From contig JAKSMI010000006.1 of the NCBI GenBank assembly GCA_024400635.1, positions 53,120 through 117,119 on the forward strand: a stretch of DNA of 64,000 bases, written 5' to 3'. The DNA is from Bacteroidales bacterium (lineage in GTDB: Bacteria; Bacteroidota; Bacteroidia; Bacteroidales; WCHB1-69). The notes beneath the pieces are model-generated. The model did not search any database. It saw nothing but the letters and a program-made list of their open reading frames with translations, and had not been told where the DNA came from. Positions 24,955-33,401 of the stretch are shown here, in pieces. The position numbers were made by a program, and so were the translations under genes. Numbering within the stretch: the stretch's first letter is position 1; the number at the start of each line of letters is the position of its first letter.

Positions 24955-25484
24955 ATTCGTTTTTAGAATCACCACTAATCCGGCTAAGAGCCATGGAGCC
25001 GCGGGACATCGACCAGCTGTATATTTGGGAAAACGACCCCGAAGTATGGATTGTGAGCAACACCCGACAGCCCTACTCTAAATTCACTTTCAGAGAATAC
25101 ATTAACAATGCGGGTAAGGACATTTATGCCACCCGACAGCTGCGCCTGATGATTGATGACAAAATGGGGCACACTGTCGGCACCATCGACATTTTCGACT
25201 TCGAACCGTTCCATCTCCGTGCAGGCCTTGGCATTCTCATCGCCAAAGATTTTCGCGGCAATGGTTATGCGGAAGAAGCGGTCCGATGCGTCTGCCACTA
25301 TCTTTTCGTCGCCTATAAAATCCATTCGATTTACAGCAATGTCATGGCTGACAACATCATAAGTTTGAAATTATTCCAACACATCGGATTCGAACTCCAA
25401 GGAACGAAAAAAGACTGGATCCGAACCAAAGACGGCTTTACCGACGTACATTTTTTACAACTGACCCATGACCCTCAAGAATAG
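24951..25484 (+). CDS. GNAT-family N-acetyltransferase
   Basis: A 177-residue RimJ/SpeG-type acetyltransferase. It opens with PLIRLRAMEPRDIDQLYIWENDPEVW, has the acetyl-CoA loop near GLGILIAKDFRGNGYAEEAVRCV, and ends with the typical NIISLKLFQHIGFELQGTKKDWI. The acceptor is not deducible (ribosomal protein, polyamine or small molecule). It overlaps the NlpC stop (ATGA) and the MltG start by 17 bases, so it is co-translated. Confidence 0.87.
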   Translation: MNSFLESPLIRLRAMEPRDIDQLYIWENDPEVWIVSNTRQPYSKFTFREYINNAGKDIYATRQLRLMIDDKMGHTVGTIDIFDFEPFHLRAGLGILIAKDFRGNGYAEEAVRCVCHYLFVAYKIHSIYSNVMADNIISLKLFQHIGFELQGTKKDWIRTKDGFTDVHFLQLTHDPQE

Positions 25485-26490
25485 AACCATATTACTCATT
25501 ATCGTCATTGCCATTGCGGTAAGCGGAACAATATTGTACAAGCACTACTTCAAAAACAACAATATTGCTCATTATCAAGAAATTATAACCATACCCAAGG
25601 GTGCTTCCTTTGAGCAGATGCTCGACAGTCTGCGCAAATACAACGTACTAAAAAACGAGCACAGCTTTAAAGTCACGTGCAAACTGCGGCGCTTCAACAC
25701 CCCCAGAAAAGGCCATTATCAGTTCAACAAGGTGATGAACAATTTGGAAATCAGCACAATGCTCAGAAGAGGTCAGCATTATGTCGTCAAATTCACTTTC
25801 AACAACATACGTACTAAGGAACAATTCATCAAAAAAGTGGATCATCAATTCTATTTTGCTCAAGAAGAACTGGAACGACTTTTGAACGACTCCACCTATT
25901 TGGCATCTTTCGGTTTCAATACAGAAACATGCATATCCGCCTTTATTCCAAATAGTTATGATTTTTATTATGACATTGAAGCCAGTGATTTTTTTGAAAG
26001 GATGATGGATTACTATCACCAATTTTGGAATGAAAAAAGAATAAAAAAAGCAGAAGAAATTGGTTTGACCCCAGTTGAAGTCGCAACATTAGCATCCATC
26101 GTGGAGGAAGAAAACCATAGAGCGTCTGAAAAGGCAATCATTGCGGGTCTTTATATCAACCGCTTGCAAAAAGGGATGTTATTACAGTCAGACCCAACTG
26201 TAAAATTTGCCGTTGGCGACCCGACATTAAAACGTATCTTATTGGAGCACACCAGAATAGAATCCCCATACAACACTTATTTGTATCCTGGCTTGCCGCC
26301 AGCGCCCATTCGCATTCCAGAAGCATCGACAATGGATTCCGTGCTGCATTACAGACATCACAACTACCTGTACATGTGTGCAAAGGAAGACCTGACAGGC
26401 TATCACAATTTTGCCGTTTCACTGGCCGAACACAACCGCAATGCCGCCGCATATCACAAAGCACTGAATAAGTTGAAAGTGGAAAACTGA
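25468..26490 (+). CDS. mltG: Endolytic transglycosylase MltG
   Basis: A 340-residue inner-membrane murein lyase that cuts nascent glycan strands. It has one N-terminal membrane helix (ILLIIVIAIAVSGTILY), a LysM-like region (ITIPKGASFEQMLDSL), and the YceG core with the catalytic Glu in TLASIVEEENHRASE, then SDPTVKFAVGD, SPYNTYLYPGLPPAPIRIPEAS and the terminal YHNFAVSLAEHNRNAAAYHKALN. It is complete. Its last residues (KLKVEN) are encoded by the start of the dispersed GTGGAAA repeat that follows. Confidence 0.95.
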   Translation: MTLKNRTILLIIVIAIAVSGTILYKHYFKNNNIAHYQEIITIPKGASFEQMLDSLRKYNVLKNEHSFKVTCKLRRFNTPRKGHYQFNKVMNNLEISTMLRRGQHYVVKFTFNNIRTKEQFIKKVDHQFYFAQEELERLLNDSTYLASFGFNTETCISAFIPNSYDFYYDIEASDFFERMMDYYHQFWNEKRIKKAEEIGLTPVEVATLASIVEEENHRASEKAIIAGLYINRLQKGMLLQSDPTVKFAVGDPTLKRILLEHTRIESPYNTYLYPGLPPAPIRIPEASTMDSVLHYRHHNYLYMCAKEDLTGYHNFAVSLAEHNRNAAAYHKALNKLKVEN

Positions 26491-26645
26491 AAGTGGAAAG
26501 TGGAAAGTGGAAAGTGGAAAAACGAGATAGCAAAGCCAAACTTGTAACTCGCTGTCTGAAAGACAGCACAACATAGTAACCGGGGACGGAGTCCTCGGAG
26601 AAGAACAACAAGGACGACTAACCTGTCTGAAAGACAGTACCAAAA
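26470..26645 (+). repeat. Dispersed palindrome element, copy c (longest)
   Basis: Tandem GAAAGTGG units beginning on the mltG stop, then AAAAACGAGATAGC, the palindrome CTGTCTGAAAGACAG, the block ACATAGTAACCGGGGACGGA, and a second CTGTCTGAAAGACAG. It occupies nearly all of the gap to the next gene. Confidence 0.75.
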
Positions 26646-26687
26646 AGAAATCAATAAAGCAAATCTATTATATATAATTATAACATA

Positions 26688-28088
26688 ATGAATAGCATAC
26701 GAATCTTTTTGACGACATTGATGTGCATCCCATTTATGTGCTTCGCACAGATTGAAGGCATTTGGATGGGCAAGTTAAATATTCCCAGCAACGACCAACT
26801 GCGATTGGTATTGTCGGTGGAGCAAGATGGAGACAGTCTCTATGCCGAATTGGACAGTCCAGACCAATATGCCTCTGGCATCAAAGTGGATATATTAAGT
26901 TTCAGAAATGACACATTACGTTTCAAATCCAATAGCACCAATGCTTCATATATCGGCATTTACGACAAATCAAAAGACTCATTTTCAGGAACTTTTAGAC
27001 AAGGCAAGGGCAAACTACCCTTAAACCTCAATCGTACGGAAAATCGCATTCTTATCAATCGTCCGCAAACGCCACAACCTCCATTCCCTTACGATGAAGA
27101 AGATGTAAAGCTCAAGTTCTCAGACAAGAAAATTGGTGAATTCAGCATTGAAGGCACATTGACATATCCCGTGCGTAAAGAAGATTACAACAAGAAACTG
27201 TTGATTCTGGTCACAGGTTCGGGTTGGCAAGACCGTGACGAAAGCATTATGGGCCACAAGCCTTTCGCCGTCATTGCCGACTATTTCACCCGCCGCGGCT
27301 ATGCGGTTTTCCGCTACGACGATTTTCCAAGGACCAAACTGGCGAACTACTCCACCCATGATTTGGCTATTGCCGCAGGTTATATCGTCAACTATTTCAA
27401 GCAGTTCAACGAACATTTCAAGGATTCTCAAATCGGCGTTATGGGCCATAGCGAAGGAGGCAGCATTGCCGTCATTCTGGCTGCCGAAAACAAAAACGTC
27501 GACTTTATCGTCAGTCTGGCAGGCATGATGACAGATGCCAAAACAACCTTGCAATACCAGAATCGGATACTTTGTGAAACATCCAACAACTTCAACGAAA
27601 GCGAAGTGGAAGAATCGCAACGCATCACCGGTCAACTTTACGACATTCTCAAAAAAGCTCCCAACAAGCAAAAAGCCGTTGAAGAATGTCGGACTTATAT
27701 GACCGAATACGCCAATACGATGACGCCAGAGCAGCAAGAAAAATACAATATGACAGGCCAAAACAGATTTGCCATTCTAAGAACTTTCGGAACCACCTGG
27801 TTTTTCGAGCTTTTCAAATTAGATATGACAAAATATCTTAAAAAGGTAAAATGTCCTGTGTTAGCGGTCAATGGAAAAAAGGATTTGCAAGTTGAATGGA
27901 CTACTAATTTTGCATTGTTCAGCAAATACATCAAGGGCCACGGGCAATTGACGACACACGCTTATGAGGACAGAAATCACCTTTTCCAACATTGCCAAAC
28001 TGGCCTGGTAAATGAGTATGGAAAGATAGAAGAAACCTTTTCGGAAGATGTCTTGAAAGATATTGAAGCATGGCTGGAAGAGAAGTAA
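26688..28088 (+). CDS. Secreted alpha/beta hydrolase (serine aminopeptidase S33-like)
   Basis: A 466-residue periplasmic hydrolase. A signal peptide (MNSIRIFLTTLMCIPFMCFA) is followed by an N-terminal beta-rich domain (IEGIWMGKLNIPSNDQLRLVLSVE, about 110 residues) found before many bacteroidotal hydrolases. The alpha/beta domain begins near KLLILVTGSGWQDRDE. The nucleophile is Ser255 in GVMGHSEGGSIA, the acid is probably the Asp in VNGKKDLQVEW, and the His lies in YEDRNHLFQ. The substrate could be an ester or peptide. Confidence 0.87.
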   Translation: MNSIRIFLTTLMCIPFMCFAQIEGIWMGKLNIPSNDQLRLVLSVEQDGDSLYAELDSPDQYASGIKVDILSFRNDTLRFKSNSTNASYIGIYDKSKDSFSGTFRQGKGKLPLNLNRTENRILINRPQTPQPPFPYDEEDVKLKFSDKKIGEFSIEGTLTYPVRKEDYNKKLLILVTGSGWQDRDESIMGHKPFAVIADYFTRRGYAVFRYDDFPRTKLANYSTHDLAIAAGYIVNYFKQFNEHFKDSQIGVMGHSEGGSIAVILAAENKNVDFIVSLAGMMTDAKTTLQYQNRILCETSNNFNESEVEESQRITGQLYDILKKAPNKQKAVEECRTYMTEYANTMTPEQQEKYNMTGQNRFAILRTFGTTWFFELFKLDMTKYLKKVKCPVLAVNGKKDLQVEWTTNFALFSKYIKGHGQLTTHAYEDRNHLFQHCQTGLVNEYGKIEETFSEDVLKDIEAWLEEK

Positions 28089-28169
28089 TATTCATTGCTC
28101 CAAGTTTGACATTTCAATCAATTCCGTCTTAATAAATGTTAATGCATAAAAGGATTTCATAAAATTTCG

Positions 28170-28177
28170 TAATTTTG
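28170..28177 (+). promoter_or_regulatory. Promoter -7 element of efp
   Basis: TAATTTTG matches TAnnTTTG, 46 bases before the efp ATG, in an A/T-rich gap. Confidence 0.55.
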
Positions 28178-28222
28178 CACGCTTAATTTTAATTTAATAT
28201 ATTAAATATAAAAAGAATAATT

Positions 28223-28789
28223 ATGGCAACTACTGCAGATTTTAAGAACGGACTTTGCATTGTTCATAATGGAGAATTGTGGACTATCGTAGAATTCTTA
28301 CATGTTAAACCAGGTAAAGGCAACACTTTCGTTCGCACGAAACTCAGACACATCAAATCAGGTAGAGTACTTGAGAACCGTTTTGACGCTGGTGCAAGAA
28401 TTGAACTGGCACGCGTTGAACGCCGTCCTTACCAATTTTTATATAAAGAAGGTGACAACACTTACAACTTCATGCACGCTGAAACTTACGAACAACTGGC
28501 AATCGAAGGTGAAATGATCAACAACCCTGGTCTGTTGAAAGAAGGACAAGGCGTAGAAATCATGTACCACGTTGACACAGACACTCCGCTCACTTGCGAA
28601 CTTCCGGCTTTCGTCGATCTTCAGGTTACCTATACAGAACCTGGTGTAAAAGGTGATACCGCCACCAACGCGGCAAAACGTGCCACCGTTGAAACCGGTG
28701 CTGAAGTTTTCGTTCCTCTTTTCATTGAAACCGGTGAAATGATCAGAGTTGACACCCGTACGAACAAATATGCTGAAAGAGTAAAATAA
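28223..28789 (+). CDS. efp: Elongation factor P
   Basis: A 188-residue translation factor that rescues ribosomes stalled at polyproline. The KOW-like domain I carries the tip loop VKPGKGNTF with Lys32, the position that is modified or left bare in EF-P families. The C-terminal domains (AFVDLQVTYTEPGVKGDTATNAAKRATVETGAEVFVPLFIETGEMIRVDTRTNKYAERVK) are canonical. An LpxD-like gene follows after one base, an arrangement seen in other Bacteroidota. Confidence 0.98.
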   Translation: MATTADFKNGLCIVHNGELWTIVEFLHVKPGKGNTFVRTKLRHIKSGRVLENRFDAGARIELARVERRPYQFLYKEGDNTYNFMHAETYEQLAIEGEMINNPGLLKEGQGVEIMYHVDTDTPLTCELPAFVDLQVTYTEPGVKGDTATNAAKRATVETGAEVFVPLFIETGEMIRVDTRTNKYAERVK

Positions 28790-28790
28790 G

Positions 28791-29765
28791 ATGGAATTTA
28801 AGAAAACCATTACCCTTGACGACCTGTGCAACATCCTTGGACATTCGGTCAAAGTTGTTGGCAATAAAAACATTGCGATTACAGGAATTAACGAGATCCA
28901 TTCGGTTGCGAAAGGGAACATTTCTTTTGTTGACTCACCAAAATACTACGACAAGGCTCTGCAAAGCGAAGCGGATGTCATCCTCATCAACAAAGAAGTT
29001 GACTGTCCAGAGGGCAAGGCACTGGTTATCACCGACGACCCCATCAACGATTTCTGCACGGTTGTACGCCATTACGTCCAATTCCATCCGCAGACAACAG
29101 CGATTCATCCCGACGCCAAAATTGGCGAAGGAACCGTCATTCAGCCCAACGTATTCATCGGCGAAGATGTCACCATCGGCAAGAACTGCATCATCCATGG
29201 GAATGTGAGCATTTACGCACACACCATTATCGGCGACAACGTCATCATTCATTCGGGTGCGTCCATTGGTGCTGATGCCTACTATTTCCAAAAACGAGCC
29301 GACGGATGGAAAAAACTTGAATCTTGCGGACGCACCATCCTTTGCGACCGCGTGGATGTAGGCGCCAATGTCTGCATTGACAAGGGCGTTTCCGGTGACA
29401 CTTACATCGGCGAAGGTGTCAAATTCGACAACCTCGTACAGGTTGGCCACGACACCCACATCGGCGCACACTGTCTTATTGGCGCTCAATGTGCCATCGC
29501 CGGCTGCACCTACATTGATGACGACTGCAACATTTGGGCCCGTGCCTGCGTCAACAAAGACCTTTACATCGCGAAAAACACAACCATCCTCGCCATGACC
29601 GGCGTGGATAAAAGCGTAAAAGAAGAAGGTCAGGTTTTGTTCGGACTACCCGCCACCGACGCTCGCAAAAAATGGCGCGAAATGGCTCATATTCGCCAAT
29701 TGCCTTCCATGGCTGAAGAAATCGCTCTACTGAAAAAAGAAATCGAAGAACTGAAAAAGAAATAA
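28791..29765 (+). CDS. lpxD: LpxD-like UDP-3-O-acylglucosamine N-acyltransferase paralogue
   Basis: A 324-residue left-handed beta-helix acyltransferase. The N-terminal uridine-binding-like domain (about 1-100) is followed by hexapeptide repeats (IHPDAKIGEGTVIQPNVFIGEDVTIGKNCIIHGN...GDNVIIHSGASIGADAYYF), with a catalytic-type His in VQVGHDTHIGAHCLIGAQ, and a C-terminal coiled coil (SMAEEIALLKKEIEELKKK). LpxD adds the second hydroxyacyl chain in lipid A synthesis. Bacteroidota carry more than one such protein, and this efp-linked version may be a paralogue with a different acyl or sugar substrate. Confidence 0.82.
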   Translation: MEFKKTITLDDLCNILGHSVKVVGNKNIAITGINEIHSVAKGNISFVDSPKYYDKALQSEADVILINKEVDCPEGKALVITDDPINDFCTVVRHYVQFHPQTTAIHPDAKIGEGTVIQPNVFIGEDVTIGKNCIIHGNVSIYAHTIIGDNVIIHSGASIGADAYYFQKRADGWKKLESCGRTILCDRVDVGANVCIDKGVSGDTYIGEGVKFDNLVQVGHDTHIGAHCLIGAQCAIAGCTYIDDDCNIWARACVNKDLYIAKNTTILAMTGVDKSVKEEGQVLFGLPATDARKKWREMAHIRQLPSMAEEIALLKKEIEELKKK

Positions 29766-29769
29766 TCTC

Positions 29770-29799
29770 AATCCGCTCCGATGCCGGAGCGGATTTTTT
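29770..29799 (+). terminator. Terminator after the lpxD-like gene
   Basis: AATCCGCTCC (29770-29779), loop GATGCC, GGAGCGGATT (29786-29795), then more T. A perfect 10-bp stem with a T-run. Confidence 0.9.
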
Positions 29800-29824
29800 A
29801 AGTTCAAAAAGTTCAAAATAAAAC

Positions 29825-30253
29825 ATGGGACGAATTTTAGCTATCGACTACGGCCAGAAAAAAGTTGGTTTCGCCGTTACAGACGAACTGAAAATCTGTG
29901 CCAACGCCTTAGACACCGTCCACGTTTCCAAAGCTTTTGATTTTCTAAAAGAGTACATCAGCAAAGAAAATGTTGAAACCATCGTTGTCGGTGACCCTCG
30001 AAAAATGGACAATAGCCAATCCGACTCCGCCCGTTTCATCGAACCCTTTGTCAACCGCATCAAAAAAGAAATTCCCAATATTCCGTTAGTCAGAATGGAT
30101 GAAAGATTCACGTCCCGCATGGCATTTCAAACCATGATTGACGCCGGATTGTCGAAAAAAGCTCGGCAGAACAAGGAACTCGTCGATAAAATCAGCGCCA
30201 CAATCATTTTGCAGTCCTACCTGCTGCAAGAAGAGATGAGAGATGAGAGATGA
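29825..30253 (+). CDS. ruvX: RuvX/YqgF RNase H-fold nuclease
   Basis: A 142-residue YqgF-family protein involved in pre-16S rRNA 5'-end maturation and described as a Holliday-junction resolvase homologue. It starts with GRILAIDYGQKKVGFAVTDE (first catalytic Asp), has the central strand VETIVVGDPRKMD, and RMDERFTSRMA (Glu) near the end. The C-terminus (QEEMRDER) is encoded by tandem GAGATGA repeats, so the last few residues are probably not native. Confidence 0.93.
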   Translation: MGRILAIDYGQKKVGFAVTDELKICANALDTVHVSKAFDFLKEYISKENVETIVVGDPRKMDNSQSDSARFIEPFVNRIKKEIPNIPLVRMDERFTSRMAFQTMIDAGLSKKARQNKELVDKISATIILQSYLLQEEMRDER

Positions 30254-30304
30254 GAGATAAAAGTTAACCGCAACCATTAAACAACTCAACAATTAAACAA
30301 TAAT

Positions 30305-30853
30305 ATGATTCTTCCAATTTACGTATACGGACATCCGATTTTGAGAAAAAAAGTCAGTTTATTGGATGACACGCAGGATTATTCAGCATTGATTGCAGAT
30401 ATGTTCGAGACGATGTATCACACGCAAGGTGTGGGCTTGGCTGGTCCGCAGGTTGGTCATTCTGAAGCAATTTTTGTCATTGATACGGAACCATTCAGAG
30501 AAGGCGACCCGGAAGCTGAAATTTACAAGGGTGCTTTCATCAATCCTAAGATTACCAACGAATCCGGCGTAGATTTCACCTTTAACGAAGGATGTCTGAG
30601 CCTTCCCGACATTCACGAAGACGTAACAAGGAAATCAGAAATCGACATCGAATACACCGATGAAAACGGACAACGTCGCAAAGAGCATTTCAAAGGCTAT
30701 GTGGCCCGTGTCATTCAACACGAATACGACCATTTACAAGGAATCGTTTTCACCGACCATTTGTCACAGCTAAAAAAGATGGTGCTCAAACGTAAATTTG
30801 CCGATATCGCCACTGGTAAACTCCATCCTCATTACAAAACCAAAAACAAATAA
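30305..30853 (+). CDS. def: Peptide deformylase
   Basis: A 182-residue metalloenzyme that removes the N-formyl group from nascent proteins. All three motifs are present: GVGLAGPQVG, EGCLSLP (Cys97) and QHEYDHLQG (His139, Glu140, His143), which bind Fe or Zn. Full length. The following lipoprotein gene starts 2 bases after the stop. Confidence 0.97.
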   Translation: MILPIYVYGHPILRKKVSLLDDTQDYSALIADMFETMYHTQGVGLAGPQVGHSEAIFVIDTEPFREGDPEAEIYKGAFINPKITNESGVDFTFNEGCLSLPDIHEDVTRKSEIDIEYTDENGQRRKEHFKGYVARVIQHEYDHLQGIVFTDHLSQLKKMVLKRKFADIATGKLHPHYKTKNK

Positions 30854-30855
30854 AA

Positions 30856-31449
30856 ATGAGCAAGAAATTCTACTTATTTGTTGCTATCTTAGTTCTTTTC
30901 GTCTCGTGCAATTCAAAGAAAACAAACGAGAACACTCAAAACGAAAGTCAGGCGCAAAGCGAACTAATGCAGTCGTACAATAAAGCAGATTCGTTATACC
31001 ACCAGAACATTATCGACAATGCTCTTTTTGAAGATTTTATCAAGCGAAGCATTGATTTTGCCGGCAATTATCCAGATGCAGAAATGGCACCTGACATGCT
31101 TTGGAAAGCGGGCGTCGGCTGCATGATTTTGGCCAAAAAGGCTTCCTGGGAAGAATTTCCAGACCAAGAATACATTGACAAATACGCACAATTGGGTTTG
31201 GATTTATTCACCAATATTCAAGGAACTTATCCAGACTTCAAGGACGTAAAGATGTGCTACATCAACCGTGCCATCATTTACGACGACATACTTCACAAGT
31301 ATTTGGACGCGGAATATGAGTATCGTGATTTCCTTCACAAATATCCCGATGACAGTCTGTGCGACAACATTCGAGAATACCTACCCTATTTAGGCAAATC
31401 CGAAGAGGAAATTTACGCCCACATTGAAAATCATCAGAAAGAAAAATAA
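30856..31449 (+). CDS. Lipoprotein with TPR-like helices
   Basis: A 197-residue lipoprotein (lipobox Cys18 in LFVSCNSKK). After a polar linker the helical pairs (FIKRSIDFAGNYPDAEMAPDMLWKAGVGC, LDAEYEYRDFLHKYPDDSLCDNIREYLPYLGKS) resemble tetratricopeptide units, as in YfgC- or BamD-like scaffolds. Function is unknown. It is translationally close to def, an arrangement common in Bacteroidales. Confidence 0.75.
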   Translation: MSKKFYLFVAILVLFVSCNSKKTNENTQNESQAQSELMQSYNKADSLYHQNIIDNALFEDFIKRSIDFAGNYPDAEMAPDMLWKAGVGCMILAKKASWEEFPDQEYIDKYAQLGLDLFTNIQGTYPDFKDVKMCYINRAIIYDDILHKYLDAEYEYRDFLHKYPDDSLCDNIREYLPYLGKSEEEIYAHIENHQKEK

Positions 31450-31524
31450 TTATTTTTTTGCAATATATTGATTTTCAGAAGATAAAAAAATTACGAAATT
31501 CAACATATTTTCATAAAAAAATAC

Positions 31525-31550
31525 TACATTTGCCGCCACAATAAAGGAGG
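31525..31550 (+). promoter_or_regulatory. Promoter and strong Shine-Dalgarno of the DUF2795 gene
   Basis: TACATTTG (31525-31532) is a -7 element. AAAGGAGG (31543-31550) is a full Shine-Dalgarno 7 bases before the ATG. Such a strong site is rare in this phylum and among the genes here. Confidence 0.7.
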
Positions 31551-31557
31551 AAAATAT

Positions 31558-31779
31558 ATGTATTGGACACTTGAATTGGCCACCAAATTGGAGGATGCTC
31601 CATGGCCTGCGACAAAGAAAGAATTAATAGATTTCGCACTCCGCTCCGGAGCCCCCATGGAAGTAATTGAAAACCTGAACGAGTTGGATGACGAAGGTGA
31701 AGTTTACGAAAACATAGAAGACCTTTGGCCTGATTATCCATCCAAAGAAGATTTTTTCTTCCACGAGGATGAATACTAA
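31558..31779 (+). CDS. Small DUF2795 protein
   Basis: A 73-residue acidic protein: MYWTLELATKLEDAPWPATKKELIDFALRSGAP, then MEVIENLNELDDEGEVYENIEDLWPDYPSKEDFFF. DUF2795 proteins have a short helical core resembling the end of a DNA- or protein-binding winged helix; their function is not established. The strong Shine-Dalgarno suggests high expression. It is the last gene before the defence island. Confidence 0.85.
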   Translation: MYWTLELATKLEDAPWPATKKELIDFALRSGAPMEVIENLNELDDEGEVYENIEDLWPDYPSKEDFFFHEDEY

Positions 31780-31783
31780 TGTT

Positions 31784-31805
31784 GAGACGCGGCATGCCAC
31801 GTCTC
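31784..31805. repeat. GAGACG/CGTCTC palindromic repeat, copy 2
   Basis: GAGACG, C, GGCATGCC, A, CGTCTC: an almost perfect 22-base palindrome just after the DUF2795 stop, similar to the one at 54138. Confidence 0.6.
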
Positions 31806-31848
31806 TATTCAGTTAGAGAATTAAGATTATCTTGTTGATAATCAAACG

Positions 31849-31880
31849 AAAAAGGCGAGCAGAAATGTTCGCTTTTTTTC
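31849..31880 (+). terminator. Terminator left of the defence island
   Basis: GCGAGCA, loop GAAA, TGTTCGC (one G-U pair), flanked by an A-run and followed by seven T. The symmetric A/T flanks make it potentially bidirectional. Confidence 0.8.
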
Positions 31881-32074
31881 ATTTTAGCGCATTAGGTCGA
31901 TTTGACTTTCCCGACGAATTGTTCCCTACTTCCCTACTTGATATAAAACTCGTCACCATAAGGGAAATGACCTTCTATACATTATTGAGATACATGAAAG
32001 GAATGATTTTTACAAATTCGCGTTCTATTTTGAGAAAAAAACTCAAAATCAAACACAATATTAAAAAAATTTCT

Positions 32075-32082
32075 TATATTTG
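32075..32082 (+). promoter_or_regulatory. Promoter -7 element of the defence island
   Basis: TATATTTG matches TAnnTTTG, 40 bases before the rloA start. No other clear promoter is seen until after the RelA/SpoT-like gene, so the island may be one transcript. Confidence 0.55.
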
Positions 32083-32121
32083 CGTACTTTTTTTAGAAGA
32101 TAAAAAATAATATAAATAGCT

Positions 32122-33390
32122 ATGTTACTTGAATTTACAGTTGAGAATTATCGTTCGTTTTTCAGCAGAAAATCCTTTTCGATGCAATCTCAAAAGTTAA
32201 GTGAGGAGGCAAAGGAAAACGTAACGCAGCAATTGTCCTACAATATTCTTAAAACGCTTGCTGTTTACGGAGCCAATTCCAGCGGCAAGTCAAATCTAAT
32301 TAACGCAATGGAGGTGATGCAATATTGCGTGCTTACTTCTGTCAGACTCAACTCGCAAGACGCTCTTCCCTTCACTCCATTTTTACTTTTGAAGGAGAAT
32401 ACCAAACCCACCTTGTTTGAGGTTACATTTCTCAAAGATAAATATTGTTATCGTTACGGTTTCTCCTTTAAACAGAATGCTGTCATTGACGAATGGCTTT
32501 TCCGCAAGACCACCGTTCGATCCAAAGAGCAACCTATGTTTATTCGTAATGAAAAGGGTATCGCTTTTGATGATAACAAGTTCCCGGAAGGCATCGGATT
32601 GGAAACAAAAACAAACGACAACAGATTGTTCCTTTCCCTATGTGCCCAACTAGGTGGAGAAATTTCCAACCAAGTGATTTCTTGGTTCGGCTCGGATTTT
32701 CATGTGGTTTCTGGTCTTAACAACCAAAACTATAGAGACTTTTCCAAGATTCAATTCCATCAAAGAAATGAAACAAGCCAAAAAGCTTTGGCATTTTTTA
32801 AATCTCTACAATTGGGATTCAATGAAATAACAACTCATGAAGAAGATGTGATTATTCCCAACAATGTTCCCAAAGAGCTCCTACCATTGATCAGTCGAGA
32901 GATGGCCGGCAAAAAGCGCATTGAAATGGAATCCATCCACACCATTTACAATGCGAAAGGTGTGGCGTGTGGTACGGACCGATTCCCTTTTGAGGAAATG
33001 GAATCTTCTGGAACAAGGAAATTATTTGACCTCTCCGGTCCTATTTTCGACACGTTGGAAAAAGGATCGGTACTTGTTGTTGACGAACTGGATGCCAAAA
33101 TGCATCCATTGATTTCACAGCATATTATCCGCTTGTTCAACAATCCCAACACCAATCCGAAAAATGCGCAATTGATCTTTACGACGCACGATACGCATTT
33201 GCTTTCAACCAAAATGTTGCGACGCGACCAGATCTGGTTCACCGAAAAAAACGAATCAGAACAGACAGACTTGTTCTGTTTGACAGACATTGTTTTGCCC
33301 GATGGCTCCAAGCCGCGCAACGATGCCAACTATGAGAAGAACTATATCGCCGGCCGATACGGTGCTATTCCTTATATCATTAACGAATAA
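32122..33390 (+). CDS. rloA: RloA-type AAA ATPase (ABC-like, defence)
   Basis: A 422-residue ABC/SMC-like ATPase. It starts MLLEFTVENYRSF, with Walker A GANSSGKS at residues 50-57, an ABC signature-like MESSGTRKLF, Walker B VLVVDELD with Asp321/Glu322, and an H-loop FTTHDTHLL. This is the layout of AAA_15/AAA_21 ATPases found in RloA, AbiL and PARIS AriA. Such ATPases sense infection and control a partner nuclease. The adjacent gene encodes RloB, completing the pair known from restriction loci of Campylobacter. Confidence 0.87.
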   Translation: MLLEFTVENYRSFFSRKSFSMQSQKLSEEAKENVTQQLSYNILKTLAVYGANSSGKSNLINAMEVMQYCVLTSVRLNSQDALPFTPFLLLKENTKPTLFEVTFLKDKYCYRYGFSFKQNAVIDEWLFRKTTVRSKEQPMFIRNEKGIAFDDNKFPEGIGLETKTNDNRLFLSLCAQLGGEISNQVISWFGSDFHVVSGLNNQNYRDFSKIQFHQRNETSQKALAFFKSLQLGFNEITTHEEDVIIPNNVPKELLPLISREMAGKKRIEMESIHTIYNAKGVACGTDRFPFEEMESSGTRKLFDLSGPIFDTLEKGSVLVVDELDAKMHPLISQHIIRLFNNPNTNPKNAQLIFTTHDTHLLSTKMLRRDQIWFTEKNESEQTDLFCLTDIVLPDGSKPRNDANYEKNYIAGRYGAIPYIINE

Positions 33391-33401
33391 TACGAGATAC
33401 T

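Larger units (their letters stand above)
31780..32121. other. Gap at the left edge of the defence island
   Basis: About 340 bases without a gene: a palindrome, a terminator hairpin and then A/T-rich DNA leading to a promoter (TATATTTG at 32075-32082) for the island's first gene. The open frame at 31832 shows no protein-like pattern. Confidence 0.6.
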
